Shown one piece after another: positions 33,380-43,464 of a stretch of 64,000 bases of DNA (the first letter of the stretch is position 1; each line of letters opens with the position of its first letter). Below the pieces are notes generated by a model. That model saw nothing but the letters and a program-made list of their open reading frames with translations. It was not told the DNA's origin and made no database searches. The position numbers were made by a program, and so were the translations under genes. The stretch lies in contig NW_006768802.1 of NCBI RefSeq assembly GCF_000204055.1, positions 499,612-563,611 of the forward strand, written 5' to 3'. The DNA is from Melampsora larici-populina 98AG31. Lineage: Eukaryota; Basidiomycota; Pucciniomycetes; Pucciniales; Melampsoraceae.

Positions 33380-33484
33380 CCTCTACCAAGCCGCTCTTCT
33401 CTCGCCTGGATTGTCGCCCCAACTTTAAACCGTCAGTAACAGGACTAGTGTCAAGCAGAGATCCTCTTAACTCTTACCTGTCCG

Positions 33485-35471
33485 CTAATTCGATTTCTTG
33501 TCTTCTGGGAAGCCGGTTTTAGGAGGGAACACTTGTTTGAGTACAAAGCGCAGGTCGATAGGTACTTCTACCCTCACTTCGTTGAACCAGAGCAACTTCC
33601 CCAGCCAGCCCCTTGAGAGTGCGTCCGCGTCGTTACCTTTTGACGCAACACGTTTCGCTTCAATATTGCAAGCTAAACTCGTGAGTAATCTTTGAATGTT
33701 CTTCCACTCCTCGTTCACCCACTCATCTCTTGATTTGCGCTTTTTAACGGTGGCTTGGGATGTAGTATTATCCGTCCAGACATTAAACTTTTTCCCTATA
33801 GGACCAAACAACTTATCAGTCTCACGTCTTCTACCAGTCACTTTTCTGGGAGTACTCACCTGCCACATGTCTCAAGGTGCTTAAAACGACTAGTCCTAGC
33901 CTTATCGCGACCGATTCAGCCCAGGCAATCGAACGCTTGCCGACCGTCAAGTTCAGCGTCTGCCAACCTTTTTCAAACTCGAAACATGCCCATTGATCGC
34001 CTATCAGGACGCCGATCCCGAACGACGACGACGCATCCCTCACCCAAGCAATTTCCGTCGCTTTCGGCAAAGGAATCAGGGCTCGTGAAACAAATGAGTG
34101 TAGGCACCTTCTCCACTCCTTGAGATCTACCTTAACGTACTCTGGCACATGTCTCAGTGCTGCTTTATTAACCCATTCCTTTAACCACTTGTAGAACGAG
34201 CGCATGTAAGCCTTCATATGAGGGACAATATACACCGTATGAACTAACTTCCCTAGTAGACTCTCTATTGTGTGAAATGCCCAGGGGGATGTTGAGTTGA
34301 GTAAGTCCTCTATTAACTGCTTCCTCTCTCTCAGCTTGTCCTCCGGAAGCCTGACAGTGTGATCTTTCGCGTTCCAGATAAACCCTACGTATCTTTGTTC
34401 CGTCGCGAATTCATGGTTTTTCGCTGGATTCGTCTCTACACCCAAGCTATTGCTTAGTGTCGTTATGTCTGCCAATGATGCTGTGTCGCCTGGTCTCCGA
34501 AAAATTAAGTTGTCATCAACCCACCGGAAGATCTTCCGTATGTTCAAGATTCGTTCTATTAAAAGCTTCCAGACATGTGCCGGGGCCCCAAACACCCCGC
34601 AGCTTGCTACTCCACCAAACCCCACAGCTAAGTCGACCCACACTCTTCCGTAGAAGTCCAGAATGCATAAAAACCTCCGCTGACTAGGATGTACTGGCAG
34701 TTGACGGTACACCTTCCTCCAGTCGAAGATGGCAATTTCCCATTCTCCAGGGTTTTCTTGGAAGAAAATTGCCACTTTATCAAAGTCGTCCCAATACGTT
34801 CCATAATTCAACTTATTCACGAATGAATTCACTGAGGGTACGTGGTCGTCCTTCTTTGGGAAGGAAAGGTCATTCACCATCCTGATAGATCCATCGCCAT
34901 TTACAGCGCTCCCCATCGGATTTGTTCTGAAGAAACCGAGCCTCCTAAACACCTCCTCGTGGGTAAACGGGCCAGCCATTCTACCTGCCAACCGTTCTTT
35001 CTCGATAGTCGCCTCTATCTGGCTCCTCGCTAACAATGCCGACCTATGGTTCTCCGGAGTATACCAGGACAGATTTCCAATGTGATGTTGCGGTATCCCC
35101 AGGCAAAATCCTTGTTTAAACCCATTCGTGATATACGGGATGTCTTTCTCCAGACCAGCTTCCAACATCAGCTCAGCCCACTCCTCGATGACCATCTTAC
35201 ACGTAACTGGGCCTGGCCAAACATTCTGCACTGGGACCGCGAAGATCTTCCTTTCCCAGAATGGGATCGGATCTTTCTTGTTATTCGTCACTTGTTCTTC
35301 ATCATGATTGTCCGACTCAGAGCTATCTGACTCTTCTCTCACCAGCTCGTCTAAACGTTGTTTCACCGCTCTCAAAGTGTCCTCTCTTGAGTGAAGAAGT
35401 ACACCACTCTCCGCGGGTCTATTGGCAGGCCTACTACTCTCGTCTAATAAATAGTAACAGATGGGAACCAA
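33485..35471 (-). CDS. DIRS reverse transcriptase-RNase H, spliced
   Basis: Two parts, 33860-35471 and 33485-33795, are joined in phase by a GTGAGT...TATAG intron of 64 bp (about 640 residues). RT motifs: SIRMVNDLSFPKKDDHVPSV, AIFDWRKVYRQLPVHPSQRR, and the catalytic box FRWVDDNLIF (W-V-D-D in place of Y-x-D-D), then GFIWNAKDHTVRLPEDKL. The RNase H side has IAWVRDASSSFGIGVL, and the second exon adds FNVWTDNTTSQATVKK and KGNDADALSRGW (final Asp). The first 35 residues lack an ATG, so translation probably starts from an upstream exon or later. Spliceosomal introns inside DIRS genes are known from other lineages. Confidence 0.9.
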
Positions 35472-35914
35472 TTTTTGTTCAGAATTTCATATTTTTCCTA
35501 CTTAGACGCTGCGAGTTACAAGCTTCTGCGTACCACAACACATACGATCATCCACATACAAAGCGCAACACACAACAATTCACCCAAGCAGTCCAAGGCA
35601 TTGACAGGCATAAAACAGAAGGGAAATGATGACCGACCCCGATCGGAAGAACATACGACAACACACTTCTTGTCAGTCTCACTTCTAGAACTCTAAGCGC
35701 CTAGGAATTTAGCTCACGCATTCTGTGCCTCTGTCGGTTGCGCTTTCTGCGCGCTGGTCACTTGGTTTTGTTTCGCACCTTTATGCTGGTAGTACGGTTT
35801 CGCCGTATAGTTTTGCGGGGTCTGAATCGACGGCTGTCCAGAGTCTCCTGTATCAACACACAAGTCAGCTTTCAACGATCTTCTTTACGACCACTCTCAA
35901 GCGATTATCAAACA

Positions 35915-37027
35915 CTAACCGGTTTGGTTCTCGTGGGCGGACTTGTTGCCTCTGTTGTACTGAAAGTTACCCTGGTAGGTATTTCTCTTCTGATAGGACT
36001 TCCTAACCCCACCGCCACGCTTCCCTCTATTAGGGTTTGTGTTAACTTCCGCTGTTCTTTCTACAGCCGAAACGACAGAAACTCCAGCTGGTTGTCTCCC
36101 AGTCGAAAAGTCGAAGCCAAATTTCGGACCTCCAGGAGCATATGGGTTGTCTACGTATTGTAGGTCGCCTGCTCTATCCGCTGCAAATCTTGCCTTCTCA
36201 ACTACCCTTGCTTGGACACCATTCGGGATCTTCACTATGTCTTTCAGGACCGTTTTCCCCTTTACTTTGGACTTCACTAACTTTTGTCGCCTGAAAATCA
36301 CCGTCCGCACCTTCAAGTGGTATCTCAAGCCAATCATCCAGCAGTTGTACGACTTCTTCAGATCCGAAACAATTTTCTTATGTTTCACAACGTAATCCGC
36401 ATAAGTATCTAGGCCATAAATCTCCCTTGCGTATCTCTCCTCGAGGTCGCACATCTCAATGAAATCTCCATAGGTCAGTTGTTTCTCTAGTAATTTCAAA
36501 GAGGTCTTGGAGACATTCAACTTGCTTTTCGCTTTCTGGTCTTTCAGCTCTAAGTCTTCATCGTGATAAGATTCTAACAGAGCTATGTTGAATAGAGTTA
36601 CCGGTACATAAGCTTGTAGTTTCCAAAAACCTTTATCCCACTTATCCGGTAAGTCTGGTAAGTCTGCCAAGTCAAATTCCGTGAAATCATAGCCAAGTTC
36701 AGCTTTTTCAACCTCTGAGGAATTGTCTGAGCTATCCTCGTCTGATGAGGAGTTACTTGAGGAAGAGTCAGAAGAATCAGAAGGTTCTGAGTCTACCTGT
36801 TTCTTCTTCTTCGATGAAGATTTCCTCTTCCTCTTTTTCTTCTTCGGCTTCGAGTCATCCGATTCATCTGAAGAAGACGGATCCTCTTCCTTCTTCTTTT
36901 TCGACTTCTGTCCTTCAGACTCGTCAGAGGACGAAGATGGTGCCTCGACTCGCTCAGCTCGCTTCTTCCCTTTTCGCTTCTTTGCGCTCTTTTTCACCTG
37001 GGTTACGATTTCCGGAGCCGACTTCAC
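35915..37027 (-). CDS. DIRS gag-like protein, main exon
   Basis: A 370-residue open frame. The first 110 residues are highly charged (KKRKGKKRAERVEAP and Ser/Asp/Glu blocks such as SSSNSSSDEDSSDN), followed by a helical region (WKLQAYVPVTLFNIALLESY, LTYGDFIEMCDLEERYARE, DLKKSYNCWMIGLRYHLKV) and a Gly/Asn/Arg-rich tail (NPNRGKRGGGVRKSYQKRN). No zinc knuckle is present. By position just upstream of RT this is the nucleocapsid-like protein; similarity to a known gag is not established. The N-terminus probably continues through exons at 37024-37443 and 39331-39742. Confidence 0.7.
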   Translation of the reverse strand: MKSAPEIVTQVKKSAKKRKGKKRAERVEAPSSSSDESEGQKSKKKKEEDPSSSDESDDSKPKKKKRKRKSSSKKKKQVDSEPSDSSDSSSSNSSSDEDSSDNSSEVEKAELGYDFTEFDLADLPDLPDKWDKGFWKLQAYVPVTLFNIALLESYHDEDLELKDQKAKSKLNVSKTSLKLLEKQLTYGDFIEMCDLEERYAREIYGLDTYADYVVKHKKIVSDLKKSYNCWMIGLRYHLKVRTVIFRRQKLVKSKVKGKTVLKDIVKIPNGVQARVVEKARFAADRAGDLQYVDNPYAPGGPKFGFDFSTGRQPAGVSVVSAVERTAEVNTNPNRGKRGGGVRKSYQKRNTYQGNFQYNRGNKSAHENQTG

Positions 37028-37443
37028 CTCAACAGGAGGATTTCCGCCTGACCGAGCACCAATCGATTGAGGTTCTTGGCCGTTAAAAGTAACGACCCGG
37101 AGATCGACGCTAGTAGTTGACTAGAGTCCATCAACCTCGAACTCATGGGCTTCTGTTGTGCAAGGTCCTGAGTTGCACTCTTCTGACTTTCTTGGGCCTG
37201 AAGATTCGGCTGACTATTGGCCGATTCTTTAGGATCCGGAGGTATATAACCATCGTAATCCATCGCCACTAGCGATCCATACGAATCATTGAAGTCCGCA
37301 ACTAGTCTCCTGGCCTCAGCTCCGTTGTTGGTGTCTAACGCATGTGTCAAGGCTTCCAAGAGCGCTCTGCTACGAGAATCTGCACCTTTTGACTCCCGAA
37401 ATGCTATTGGGCGGACGGAAACAAAAACAAACAAGAGGAACAA
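37024..37443 (-). CDS. Possible upstream gag exon of the DIRS element
   Basis: An open frame with a plausible acceptor inside it (a C/T-rich run ending CCCAATAG near 37404) followed by ESKGADSRSRALLEALTHAL and SYGSLVAMDYDGYIPPDP. It would lie between the N-terminal coiled-coil exon and the main gag exon. The frame differs from the main exon, so a splice between about 37090 and 37020 is required; I did not confirm it. Confidence 0.45.
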   Translation of the reverse strand: MFLLFVFVSVRPIAFRESKGADSRSRALLEALTHALDTNNGAEARRLVADFNDSYGSLVAMDYDGYIPPDPKESANSQPNLQAQESQKSATQDLAQQKPMSSRLMDSSQLLASISGSLLLTAKNLNRLVLGQAEILLLR

Positions 37444-37847
37444 TCACGTAAGCACCTGAATCCTCTCTCCTCAAATCTAATCCTAGATCGCTCCGTGAGA
37501 GTCTAGCGCCTACGGCAGCTTCTTTAACCTTCTAGGTAAGATTTTGACATGGTGTATTCGTAGGTCTACAGAACTCTACCACCTCCAGGATGTTCCATGG
37601 GCGCACATGGCAGCACCAATCACGAACTCTCCCTCCTGACCAGTGAGTCTTACGGCGCTCTCGCAGCCTGCATCCTGTCACCTCATCTTTTTTAAAGGGC
37701 GCCTACGGCAGCTCCTGATCCTCTAGATCTCCCACAATGCGAGATATTACGCAGAAAGGAAAGAAATATTCAAAGAAATTTCGCTACACACCATCAATAG
37801 GTACACCTTTGTAAACCTTAGACTTCTTCAACTCTTCCTGTTGACGT

Positions 37848-39330
37848 CAACACCTGAAGCAATCCGCTGCAAAAAGCGGCAGCGGGGCGCTGGCGGGGCG
37901 GGTCGCCCCGCTATCGCTCAGGGATTTTTTTGTAGCGGCTCAAAGCGTCCCGCCATCGCTCAACCCCTAACATTGAGGTTGTAGCGGGTTGTTAAATTGG
38001 CGGGGCGATTTACATTTACGCCCCGCAGCCCTTACTCAGAGCGGCATGTAGCGGATTTTGCAAGTATTGACAGCCAACACTCTCATAGAGCTCTCATATC
38101 GAGATTGGACACCTGCGAACCAACATGGATACATCAGACAAAAACAAGTACAGCAAATACCCTTCCTACCTCTGCAACGTACCATAACCTCCATTTTTCA
38201 ACAAGCCAAGTCCTTGACAAAAAACAATTATCAATGCCCCAGCACTTTTTGATGACCTAAATCATATCTGGTAAGTTCTTTTCAACCCTTGATCTTCTCT
38301 TCAGAGGCCAAACTAACCCAATCCACCCCAATCCTTTCCTGAAATCCCTCCGGTCATCGCATCATACCTTTCAGAGTAACATATGAAGCATTCAAAATCA
38401 AGTGATCAATTAAAGTCGAAAAATCGATCAATCTCATCATCATTGGTTCACTCCAACAAACCAATCTACTGAATACCAACCTCTTACTCACAGAAATGCA
38501 AATCAAGAAATGTCATCAAAATCAAACAATCAATTTCAAGAAATATCATTCCCAATCTTGAAGACTTCAAGTTCTCAATAAGCAGGTCACTTGGAGGAAA
38601 CCTTGTTTGACCATTTTTTTGTAGCATCTTAGTTTAGCTTCTCAAGAAGTTCTTCTGGAAAAGCACATCAATAAATCTGATTCTTGATCTTAAAGAGTTC
38701 AAATCATCAATAAACACCTCACTTGTAGACAGCTTGCTTGTTCAAACAATTTGTGTACCATCTTACTTTAGCAAAGAAATACCAATACTGAACTAATTTG
38801 AGCCAATTTTTGGACTTAGTAAAGACAAACAAGTTTCTATAAGCAATGATACATATGCAACTGATCTTTTTACCATGATCGATCGAAGTGGATGTAGAAA
38901 TAGTTCAAATGCTTATCTGTACAGCCTTAGCAAAGAACCTCAATTTGTCATCAGACTAGAACAATCAGATGTTAAGAGTCTTGATCAGACGGCTGTGAAT
39001 CAGATTTGAACTCACAAGTGTCCTTGATTCACTGTGTGGTGCTGAGTAACCCTTTGGATTATCTTGACCACCAAGATTGGCCCCCCAACTCAACAAAAAA
39101 TGCAGGACAAGGTTTCTTCAAACCGCTGTACCCTTCGCCTCGGCCCGCTTGCTTGGCTTCAAAAAGATCAAAGCGGGGCGAGAGCGAGTCCAACAAGCGC
39201 ACCGCTTTGCCAGTCATGTATCGGGTCTGAACATGCAGCGGGGCGACGGCGGGTTCAACATGTAGCGGGACAGCGTCCCGCTGCAAAAAAACCGGCCAAA
39301 AGCGGTGCGCAGCGGAGCGCTTCAGGTGTT
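37848..39330. mobile_element. hAT-like non-autonomous element, 1483 bp
   Basis: An 8-bp TSD GTTGACGT at 37840-37847 and 39331-39338. The termini CAACACCTGAAGC and GCTTCAGGTGTT are inverted, and the sub-terminal regions are GC-rich with repeated GCGGGGCG words (37880-38030 and 39170-39290). The 8-bp TSD is characteristic of hAT elements. The AT-rich core (38060-39100) shows no transposase. The frame of the interrupted gag exon is restored by removing the element. Confidence 0.82.
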
Positions 39331-39742
39331 GTTGACGTTTCTCTGCTTCTCGTCTCGCCTCCAACTTCTCTAATTCTCTCCTCTTCAGTTCTAGCGGTTT
39401 CACATCTCTAGTATCCGACTCCAAATCCGAGCTCGAATCCAGGCTATCTTCTTCCTCCTCAGCTAAGGACTCTTGAATCACACCAGACTTAGATCCTACT
39501 CCGTGTGTCGCCTGATGACTACCCACCAGATCTTCTTCTCCAGCTAATCGACTCGGGTCCTGTGTTAGGTTCGTGTCTACGTTCCCTTCACCCTCTTTCA
39601 GAACCCTTGATTCGGCTCTCCTCCTCCTCTCTTCTGCCTGAGCTAGCTTCTTCTCTTCCACTGATTTCGACATCGATGCCATTTCTTGAAGACGAGCCTT
39701 GTTAAATAACAACTTGTCTTTCTGCTCCTTGTTCATCCACAA
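39331..39742 (-). CDS. N-terminal gag exon of the DIRS element, cut by a hAT-like insert
   Basis: MWMNKEQKDKLLFNKARLQE begins a charged coiled-coil (VEEKKLAQAEERRRRAESRV, LELKRRELEKLEARREAEKR). The frame is interrupted at 39330 by the 1483-bp element. Removing it and one GTTGACGT copy rejoins the frame into 37801-37839, where it continues about 20 codons (QEELKKSKVYKGV...) to a splice donor-like GTGTGT. This exon therefore belongs to the DIRS element and pre-dates the insertion. Confidence 0.7.
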
Positions 39743-41142
39743 CAGAATTAAAAACCGGAATAGTATATGGCGAAATAGTATATGGTGAAAGTTTTGTGAA
39801 ATGTGATGTAGCTACTTAATTTCTCAGGATGGAAAAATTTCTACTACTTTCTTTCTTCCTTCAGTCACGATAATAGTTTGCCTTTGGATATGGGAGTGTT
39901 AATATAAGAATGTGTATAAACTAAAAATTTTATTTTCCAAACGCTGAATGCTGTAGAAGGAAGATGAGAAAATAACGAGAGAACCAAGTTGAGGGAGAGA
40001 GAATCAGGGGAGAAATTCTAGGAGAGAGGAAAACTTTTCTCCTTCCTAAGAGCGCCACAATCTGTTGTGGCCCTGAATTTCGGCCCCGAACCACAGGGCC
40101 AGATTTCTCTCCTCACTTGTATGTCTCTCCCCTTCGGTATTGGACTAAGTATTACCGTCGCAGGCTTGGGGTAATTCTTCAATAACACTTGTAACTATTC
40201 AAACAGCCAGCACGTGACCTTTTCCCCACTGGGGTTTTTACTGGAGCGGAGCACAAGTAGTTAAGTGCCTGATAGCCTACGGCTCAGGAGGCACTCTAAG
40301 CAATGAAATAAAAAAAAATGTACTGAATTTTGTGCGAGCAAACACGGTGAAAAGTGTAAGGTTCTCATTGAAACCTTCACTGAAGTAAGCAAATCCTCCG
40401 AGGTGACACTTCGAGAACACGATGACGAGACGGACTTGATAAAGTGACTTTTGTTTAGATTTCGAGCTATGTAACTCCAGAAAACTCCAAGAATGGCTCT
40501 CGAAAGAATGATGAGTAGGACCATGATCTGGAGCTGGACATCAGAGTGAAAGGTATAGTGCAGTCTGTCTAAACCCATGCCTAATGCGGCATGCCCATAC
40601 TGAATCCCATACATGTAACCCTTTACATATACGAAAAGATACGTCCTACGTCACCCTCACTCTCAAGGGCCAGACAGGACCCCAGTAGGTGCCAAGATTC
40701 ATTAAACAGCATTAAACTCAACAACTCGAATACCAAACCAACATAGACATTGATCAGAATATAATTGCCTTTTCCAAGAGGATGTACTTGATATCAAAAG
40801 CTCTCAAGAAACTTAACAATCATTTCTAGGTAAAGCTTTAGCTCAGAATCCAAGATTAAATCTCTTTAAAACTGATGGTTCAAGCACCAGGTATGATCAA
40901 AAACTTAAGCTGATGTAATTAAATCAAACAATATACCTAAATCACAATGCTATGATCTCACAAAACATTAAATTCTATAGAACCATTACATCACTACAGA
41001 TTAGACTACTGTCGAGTGGTGAAAATGATACAAATAAGATTTTGAAAGATTAAGGTCTTGATTGTTGTACATATCAGGGTTACAAAAGAATAGTATTTTT
41101 GAAAAGACTTGGTCTCAAAGTAAAAGAAAGAGTATATTGTGA
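39743..41142. other. DIRS 5' side and intergenic
   Basis: 39743-40260 probably contains the DIRS leader and terminal repeat (CT-rich stretches, GCCACAATCTGTTGTGGC hairpin near 40053). A minus-strand ORF at 40261-40614 has a hydrophobic middle but no recognised domain and no splice support; I do not call it a gene. The remainder is AT-rich and includes the 3' flank of the repeat-protein gene. Confidence 0.4.
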
Positions 41143-42509
41143 TTAAGCATCAGTGGAGCCAGTTTTTGGGATAGCATCAGTAGTTCCTGTAGTGGGTTTA
41201 GTATCAGTTGAGCTTTTGCTTGGTTTAGCATCAGTGGATCCAGTTTTGGGAAGTGGGTCAGTAGGTCCTGTTTTGGGTTTAGCATCAGGAGCGCTTTTGT
41301 CGGGTTTTGCGTCAGTAGGGCTTGTCTTGGGGGTAGGATCAGTAGAGCCAGTTTTGGGGAGTGAGTCGGTAGGTCCTGTTTTAGGTTTAGCATCAGTCGG
41401 GCTCGTCTTGGGGGTAGGATCAGTAGAGCCAGTTTTGGGGAGTGAGTCAGTAGGTCCTGTTTTGGGTTTGCCATCAGTCGGGCTCGTCTTGGGGGTAGGA
41501 TCAGTAGAGCCAGTTTTGGGGGTAGGATCAGTAGAGCCAGTTTTGGGGAGTGAGTCAGTAGGGCCTGTTTTGGGTTTGCCATCAGTCGGGCTCGTCTTGG
41601 GGGTAGGATCAGTAGAGCCAGTTTTGGGGAGTGAGTCAGTAGGTCCTGTTTTAGGTTTAGCATCCGTAGGGCTCGTCTTGGGTTTGCCATCAGTAGCGCT
41701 CGTCTTGGGGGTAGGATCAGTAGAGCCAGTTTTGGGGAGTGAGTCAGTAGGTCCTGTTTTAGGTTTAGCATCAGTCGGGCTTGTCTTGGGTTTGCCATCA
41801 GTAGGGCTCGTCTTGGGGGTAGGATCAGTAGAACTTGATTTGGGCGTAGATTCTTTCTTGGCACCGTCTTGCTTGGGTGCTGGCATTGCCTGTTTCAAGT
41901 CTGCTTGCATCTTTGCTCTTGCGGCCTTGATCATGGTTTCCATTTCTTTGCATGAATTGGAATCTGTAGAGGTTGAAGCTGGTGCGTCCTTGGTGCTCGC
42001 TGCCTCACGGCGGTTTAAGTTGCTAAAGAAGGATTTCGTCAGTCTCGAGATGGATAAGACATTGATTTTTTTCAGAGAGCTTACCGAATATCAGCTCTTT
42101 TTGTGAGCTTTGAGCGACGCGCGACTCCAGAAGCTGAAGGTTTAGGACTCGGAGATGTACCAGAGGGGGTTGTTGTTGCTCCTGTCTTGGGTGCAGGCTG
42201 ACCGGCATTCTTGTTCTTGGCTTCAGATTCCTTCATTTGCTTCACAATCATAGCGCATAATTTGGAATCTTTGCTAGCTGGTAATTGAGATGTATTAGGT
42301 CCAGTGGTTGGTTTTGCGGGGGTATCGGTCGATTTTGCTGGAGTGGTTGGCTTTGCGGGGGTATCGGTTGATTTTGCTGGAGTGGTTGGAGGAGCGTCGG
42401 CGCGAGCTTGGATTTCTCCACGAGGGTTCAGTTTCAAAGCATCTTGTGCCTGGGATCGGGCCAGACAGGCGGCCACAAGTACAAAGTTAAGGCCAATGAA
42501 GAAACGCAT
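41143..42509 (-). CDS. Secreted Thr/Pro-rich tandem-repeat protein
   Basis: Two exons, 42085-42509 and 41143-42022, joined in phase (GTAAGC...TTTAG), encode about 434 residues. MRFFIGLNFVLVAACLARSQ followed by AQ is a signal peptide. The N-terminal part has two APTTPAKSTDTPAKPT-type units and a short Cys-containing helical segment (SKLCAMIVKQMKESEAKN) echoed after the intron by NSCKEMETMIKAARAKMQAD, suggesting a duplicated module. The C-terminal 230 residues are tandem 9-residue units of the type PKTGSTDPT / PKTSPTDGK, organised in higher-order blocks of about 27 residues. Such Ser/Thr/Pro-rich repeats are typical of heavily O-glycosylated wall or surface proteins; the role is inferred. KR dipeptides (KLTKRAD) could be Kex2 sites. 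Confidence 0.82.
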
Positions 42510-43464
42510 GATTGATATTTTGATGAGGTCGGGTAGACTTGGAAGGATAAGAGCTGTTGGTTAGAAATGAAGTATTAAAGGGAAGATCGATAAAAGAACA
42601 AATATACGTATGTGACAAGGTAAAAAGGACAAAAGACTAAATGGCTGAATCGATCGAGCGAGAAGTATATACAAAGATGAATTAATCAAATGATTTAGGA
42701 TGATTAGAAAAGTTTGAAAACTGGATCTAACTCGATCTTTATATGATTGCTATCTTTTCTCACCTAACCGCAAAGGTCATTCCAGTCAGTCTTGCGCCTC
42801 GCTCAAGTCTCACTCCGATGACGGCTTAGTCAAGGCGACATGAGAACAGGGTAAGGTTCTCGATGAGGGATGGAATTCAAGCTTTTTAGATCACTGCATC
42901 AAGGATCTTGGCTTCTGCGGCGGTCAGGGTAGAAGTGGGCAACACTCTACTCCCTTCAAGATCATCGTGTTTCTGGTATGGAATCCAATGCCAAGTTGAT
43001 GAGGCCTCTCTAGTTTTCGAAGTTTTGTCAGTGGAGACACAGGTAGGTAGCTCCATATGACGTTATTATGATGCTGGGTAAAGGGCGCGCAACTGAATGC
43101 CAGTAGCGGTTATGGCACAATCTTCGACGAAGATTGAAAGAATGAAATCGTCTTTCATTTTTGTAATTGTAAGACATCATCAAAATATGATTGGAAATCT
43201 TGTATAATACGGCTTTCCCGGCCTAAAGGAACGAAGTTTGGTATATAAAATATTGCAACCTGGTCGCTGAGATGATCAAATTACACAGATGGACAAGAAA
43301 TCCAAGAAAAAAAGGGGTAAAGAACATGATCTTTTACTACTAAAGTCTTGATTGAATAAACAAAATCCTCACTTGAGTAAAAAAAGAGAAAAAAATGTTT
43401 GAACGAATTAAAATCAGGAAAAAACGTTTATCAAAACAATCAAATCTGGTTTGTTTTTGATCGT
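42510..43464. other. Intergenic, no gene seen
   Basis: Upstream region of the repeat-protein gene (42510-42800) and the 3' flank of P450 copy 2. No ORF, repeat or RNA gene could be supported. Confidence 0.4.

Larger units (their letters stand above)
32297..39742 (-). mobile_element. DIRS-type tyrosine-recombinase retrotransposon (coding span)
   Basis: On the minus strand the gene order is gag-like protein, RT-RNase H, tyrosine recombinase: the DIRS order. No integrase or protease is seen, as expected, and no Dam-type methyltransferase is seen, which favours a PAT/Ngaro-like subgroup. The terminal split or inverted repeats were not resolved; the element must extend somewhat beyond both limits given. 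A 1483-bp hAT-like element interrupts the gag region, so this copy is not autonomous. Confidence 0.8.

Noticed and set aside
36723..37086. Plus-strand ORFs rich in Ser/Phe/Glu
   Set aside because: Antisense shadow of the acidic/basic low-complexity gag region.
40261..40614. 117-residue minus-strand ORF with a hydrophobic stretch
   Set aside because: No domain, no splice support and location beside the DIRS terminal region; not distinguishable from chance.
41115..41864. 249-residue minus-strand ORF rich in Leu/Pro repeats
   Set aside because: Alternative frame of the same tandem repeat; it has no start context or signal peptide.
41153..42106. 317-residue plus-strand ORF with GSVEPVLG repeats
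   Set aside because: Antisense shadow of the tandem-repeat secreted protein; the minus strand has the signal peptide and proper splice sites.
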